The translations under genes and the position numbers were made by a program. The notes beneath the pieces are model-generated. The model saw nothing but the letters and a program-made list of their open reading frames with translations, ran no database searches and had not been told where the DNA came from. Of a stretch of DNA of 20,011 nucleotides, positions 17,277 through 20,011 are shown piece after piece; within the stretch, counting starts at the first letter, position 1; every line of letters begins with the position of its first letter. Where the stretch lies: contig JAJJLU010004036.1 in NCBI GenBank assembly GCA_023807065.1, positions 1 to 20,011 of the forward strand, given 5' to 3'. The stretch is from Isotricha intestinalis. Taxonomy: Eukaryota > Ciliophora > Litostomatea > Vestibuliferida > Isotrichidae.

Positions 17277-18974
17277 ATGAATGATTCATTTAAATGTATA
17301 ATATTAATTTCATGTGAGGATAATTCAAAAGATAATAATAATAATAAAATTAATTCAAATATTATTTATGATAAAAATGCAAATATGAATTATTTACCTG
17401 AAAATAATGAATTTTATATATTTACTTATATTCATCCTTCAAAAATTTTACTTACTTCTAAAAAACCAATTTTAGGAAAAGAAATAATAAAAAATTTACA
17501 AAGACCAGAATTAAATAATAATTATATTTTTAAAAATAATTTTTCTTTTTATGAATTTGATAATGTATATTATACTTTATTTCCTTATGAAAATATTTTT
17601 TCTGAAAATTTTCCTTTTCAAGAATTAATAAATTCAAATATTATTTTTATTTTTTCTTCGCAAAATGATTATGAAAAAACTTCTTCTTTTAATTCTTTTA
17701 TCAATATATTTTTAAATACTTATGATTGTTATAGTGAAAATAATTATACTTTAAAAATAATTAGTGAAATAATATTTAATAAAAATATTTTTCTTTTAGA
17801 TTCAAAATTTTCAAATTCTCCAAAAGAAACTTTAGAAAATTTAAGAGAAATAAGAAAAAAAAAAATTAATTTTTTTCAAGAAAGTAATTTAATAAATGAT
17901 AATATAAATTTTATTGTAAGATTTCAAATAAATGAAAAAGAAATTTGTTTTGTTAAATTAGCTACTAAAAATTTATTATTAGATGATATTTCTTTTGCTT
18001 CTTTAGCTTCAGATTTAATTTCTTTTACTAACTCAAAAAGTAATAATTATGATATGGATAATTTTAATATTGATAAATATGATAAAATAAATATAATTTC
18101 ATGTGTAAATTCAACAAAAGAAAATTATTCTCAATCAATAAAAGAAATAATTTTTATGAATGATATATACAAAGAGATTAATTCAATTAAAGGATTAGAA
18201 AATAATAATAATTTAAATAATAATAATAATATTAATATTAATTCTAATAATAATATGAATAATAATAAGATAAATAATAATAATAATATTATTAATAATA
18301 TTATTCAAAAACAAAGAAAAGATTCAAGAAATACATTAAATAAAAATAACTTAAATATAAATAATTCATCTTTAACTGAAAGAACTCAAAAAAAAAATAT
18401 AAAAATATTAGATAATACAATAATTCTTCCAGAAATGACTTCAGATTTATCAGAATCAAAATCAAATTCTTCAAATTTAAATAATAATAAAATAATAAAA
18501 AAAGATAATAAAAATTTAAATGAATTAAATTCAGTTTTTTCTTATTTAGAAAATATTAATATTTCTCTTTCTAATGATAGAGCAAAATATGAAACAAGAA
18601 TTTCGATTTTAGAAGAAGAGTTAAAAACTCTTTCAAAAGATAATTTTAGTTTATTAAATAATTATAATTTAATTAAAGAAAAATTTAATAATTTAGAAGA
18701 AAATAATAATTCTCTTAATAAGAAAATTTTATTAAATGAAAAATCTAATAATATTAAAAAAAATAAAATTTGTGAAAATAATATTAATTTGATTAATCAA
18801 TTAAAAGAAAAAGATGATGTTATTAAAAATTTAAGAGAAGAAAATGAAAAATTAAAAATTAAATGTAAATTTTATGAAGACAAATATATTGATATTAAAT
18901 CTAATAATGCTGTTTTAAATGAAAAAATCAAATATATTGAAAAAATGTTAAAAAGTTTATATAATGACAATTAA
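17277..18974 (+). CDS. Divergent kinesin-like protein with a lost P-loop, followed by coiled coil
   Basis: The ATG at 17277 is used; a longer frame from a TTG at 17265 has no ATG. The protein has 565 residues. Residues 1-300 show kinesin-motor spacing without the catalytic residues. FSFYEFDNVYYTLFPYENIF resembles the 'F.FD.VF....Q...F' strand. IIFIFSSQNDYEKTSSF (residues about 122-138) occupies the place of TVFAYGQTGSGKTYTM: the Gln, Lys and Thr align but all the glycines of the P-loop are gone. ICFVKLAT stands where LVDLAGSE (switch II) would be, then LLLDDISFASLASDLISFT for the NKSL..L..VI..L helix, and KINIISCVNSTKENYSQSIK for 'k...i..isP......eTl.tL.fA'. Residues 310-400 are Asn/Ser-rich; 425-560 form a long coiled coil. 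ATP hydrolysis is not expected; a microtubule-binding or scaffold role is inference. The kinesin assignment rests on aligned patterns, not on a search. Confidence 0.65.
   Translation: MNDSFKCIILISCEDNSKDNNNNKINSNIIYDKNANMNYLPENNEFYIFTYIHPSKILLTSKKPILGKEIIKNLQRPELNNNYIFKNNFSFYEFDNVYYTLFPYENIFSENFPFQELINSNIIFIFSSQNDYEKTSSFNSFINIFLNTYDCYSENNYTLKIISEIIFNKNIFLLDSKFSNSPKETLENLREIRKKKINFFQESNLINDNINFIVRFQINEKEICFVKLATKNLLLDDISFASLASDLISFTNSKSNNYDMDNFNIDKYDKINIISCVNSTKENYSQSIKEIIFMNDIYKEINSIKGLENNNNLNNNNNININSNNNMNNNKINNNNNIINNIIQKQRKDSRNTLNKNNLNINNSSLTERTQKKNIKILDNTIILPEMTSDLSESKSNSSNLNNNKIIKKDNKNLNELNSVFSYLENINISLSNDRAKYETRISILEEELKTLSKDNFSLLNNYNLIKEKFNNLEENNNSLNKKILLNEKSNNIKKNKICENNINLINQLKEKDDVIKNLREENEKLKIKCKFYEDKYIDIKSNNAVLNEKIKYIEKMLKSLYNDN
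18198..18306 (+). repeat. AAT-rich tract encoding Asn/Ile low-complexity linker
   Basis: Runs of AAT and ATT/ATA codons between the motor-like part and the coiled coil of the kinesin-like gene encode stretches such as LENNNNLNNNNNINI. It probably forms a flexible linker. Confidence 0.75.
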
Positions 18975-19085
18975 ATATTTTCTTTTTTTTATTTAATAAA
19001 AAAATGATTTCAATGTTTATCAAAAAATAGAATATTTAAATAATTTTTTTAAATAAAATATCATATAAATATAATTTTTATTTTT

Positions 19086-19313
19086 TTATTTTTTATTTCT
19101 TGTTTCTATTTTAAGTATTATTATTTTATAATTATCTTCTTCTTTATAATAATGAATTAAATTTAAATCATTCATGATTTTTTTTTCATTAACATTAAAT
19201 ATTGATATTTTATTTTCAGTTTCATGAAAAATTAAATCTAATTCATTATTGATTATTCTAATTAAATAATTTTTATTTTTTTATGTAAAATGGTTTATAA
19301 CAAATTATAGATG
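19086..19313 (-). pseudogene. In-frame continuation of the right-edge gene beyond three TAA codons
   Basis: After TAA at 19316-19314 the same frame meets TAA at 19307-19305 and 19283-19281, then stays open for 64 codons (KNKNYLIRIINNELDLI through IHYYKEED and KIIILKIETRNKK) to TAA at 19088-19086. The open part uses GAA, GAT, CAT and ACT codons in a coding-like way and has no ATG near its start, so it looks like the original C-terminus of the upstream gene. Each of the three TAA codons is one C-to-T change from CAA (Gln), the likeliest nonsense change under AT pressure. No GT donor lies in the 150 bases before the first stop, so an intron does not explain it well. Confidence 0.55.
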
Positions 19314-20011
19314 TTATATAGGATATATTAAAATATATAAGTTAAATCTGTTTTTAATAAAAGAATTAAATTCATTCATTTTTAGTAAATCTGATGTATA
19401 TTTATTAATATATATAGTTGATTTTTTGTCATCTTCATTGTTTTTATAATCTAATTTTCTTTTTTTATTTATAAAATTATTCAAAATTTCACAATTTATC
19501 ATTATATGATTTTGATGATTCTTAAACATATTTTTATAATTTTCATCTATTTTTTTTTCTATAAATTTATTTTCATCATTTATTTCAATTTTATTATTAT
19601 CAATTATTTTATTATTAACAAATTTAAAAAATTTTCCTTTAAAAGGATTAAACAATATAAATGATAATGAATTATTAAAATAATTAGATTTTAATTCTTC
19701 TTCAGAAGTATGTTCAGGATTTATAATAAATAATAAATAAAAATATTGAATATCTTGATTATATACATTTTTAAATTCTTTTTTTATTTTTTCACAATCT
19801 TCATTTTTTGTATTTTTATTTGAATAACATTTCAAATCTTCCATTTTTTTATGATTATTAATTTGTAATAATATACAAATTTCAAATTCTTTTACTAGAA
19901 TTAACGCATCATATCTTTTAACATCTGTAAATTTAAAAATAAATAAAATAACATCATTAAATTCAGTTTCCATAAATTCATTAATAGAATTAATATAAAT
20001 TGAATTATCTA
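19314..20011 (-). CDS. Unidentified protein, 5' end off the window; possibly truncated gene
   Basis: The frame is open from the right edge (20009) to TAA at 19316-19314, 231 visible residues. An ATG at 19973 exists, but twelve in-frame codons continue upstream to the edge without a stop (starting DNSIYINSINEF), so the gene probably begins outside. Visible sequence: TEFNDVILFIFKFTDVKRYD, then ALILVKEFEICILLQINNHK, a charged helix, YFYLLFIINPEH, SFILFNPFKGKFFKF, then a Lys/Asn-rich half. The order 'YDALIL...LLLQI..HKK...helix...YFYLLFI.P' recalls the PD-(D/E)xK nuclease-like core seen in eukaryotic Crinkler-type proteins (D, then Q/E-x-x, then helix and strand). This is weak, and the usual catalytic Glu-x-Lys reads QIN. 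The reading frame continues past three stops into coding-like sequence (19086-19313), so the gene may be broken. It is convergent with the kinesin-like gene. Confidence 0.6.
   Translation of the reverse strand, partial: DNSIYINSINEFMETEFNDVILFIFKFTDVKRYDALILVKEFEICILLQINNHKKMEDLKCYSNKNTKNEDCEKIKKEFKNVYNQDIQYFYLLFIINPEHTSEEELKSNYFNNSLSFILFNPFKGKFFKFVNNKIIDNNKIEINDENKFIEKKIDENYKNMFKNHQNHIMINCEILNNFINKKRKLDYKNNEDDKKSTIYINKYTSDLLKMNEFNSFIKNRFNLYILIYPI

Noticed and set aside
19281..19316. TAA recoded as Gln in this genome
   Set aside because: TAA ends most genes here with clearly non-coding sequence following (e.g. after 5172 and 6042), and Gln is CAA, so a general reassignment is not supported.
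19281..19500. Intron covering the three TAA codons at the right edge
   Set aside because: No GT lies on the minus strand in the 150 bases before the first stop; the nearest would need an intron of over 200 nt through coding-like sequence.
1..20011. Telomere repeats or gene-sized chromosome ends
   Set aside because: Neither edge shows a tandem telomere-type repeat; genes run off both ends, so the window is internal to a longer molecule.

Overview
The window is very AT-rich eukaryotic nuclear DNA (well over 80% A+T by eye), packed with mostly intronless genes separated by about 100-260 bases. The best guess is a ciliate macronuclear genome, possibly from an anaerobic or gut ciliate. Three observations support this: a protein at 3727-5172 carries a segment I associate with ciliate proteins; the proteins are rich in Asn/Lys with poly-Asn tracts; and the only intron found is 41 nt long. 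TAA, TAG and TGA all end genes and Gln is written CAA, so the code looks standard. That rules out ciliates that read TAA/TAG as Gln. The taxon is an inference, not a proof.

Layout. Bases 2-1759 (+) hold the 3' part of a large gene: the end of a trypsin-like serine protease domain joined in frame to fifteen BspA-type (DUF285) leucine-rich repeats. Bases about 2340-3353 (-) hold a decayed relative of that protease domain. Bases 3727-7027 (+) hold three tandem genes for basic, Asn/Lys-rich proteins, the first with the ciliate-type segment. Next come an exosome subunit RRP46 gene (7237-7950, +) and, tail to tail with it, a FHIT-type HIT hydrolase gene (8047-8573, -). The FHIT gene is readable only after removing a 41-nt intron. 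A CRAL-TRIO/Sec14-like gene follows at 9125-10528 (+).

The right half is: a C2orf81-like gene (10793-12808, -), which shares a 199-bp divergent promoter region with a two-CNB-domain protein gene (13008-15251, +); an F-BAR-like protein with an SBF2/KIAA0513-like C-terminal domain (15362-17164, +); and a divergent kinesin-like protein whose P-loop is lost (17277-18974, +). The right edge carries an unfinished minus-strand gene (19314 to beyond 20011). Its frame continues past three clustered TAA codons into another 64 open codons.

The genes do not form an operon or a single pathway. Several from 9125 to 18974 suggest membrane, cytoskeletal and cilium-linked roles (Sec14, CNB, F-BAR, pseudo-kinesin, possible C2orf81), but this is only suggestive. 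I found no clearly new multi-gene system. The most unusual items are the protease-LRR fusion with its decayed neighbour, the pseudo-kinesin, and the stop-interrupted gene at the right edge. No rRNA, tRNA, CRISPR, telomere or transposase was seen.
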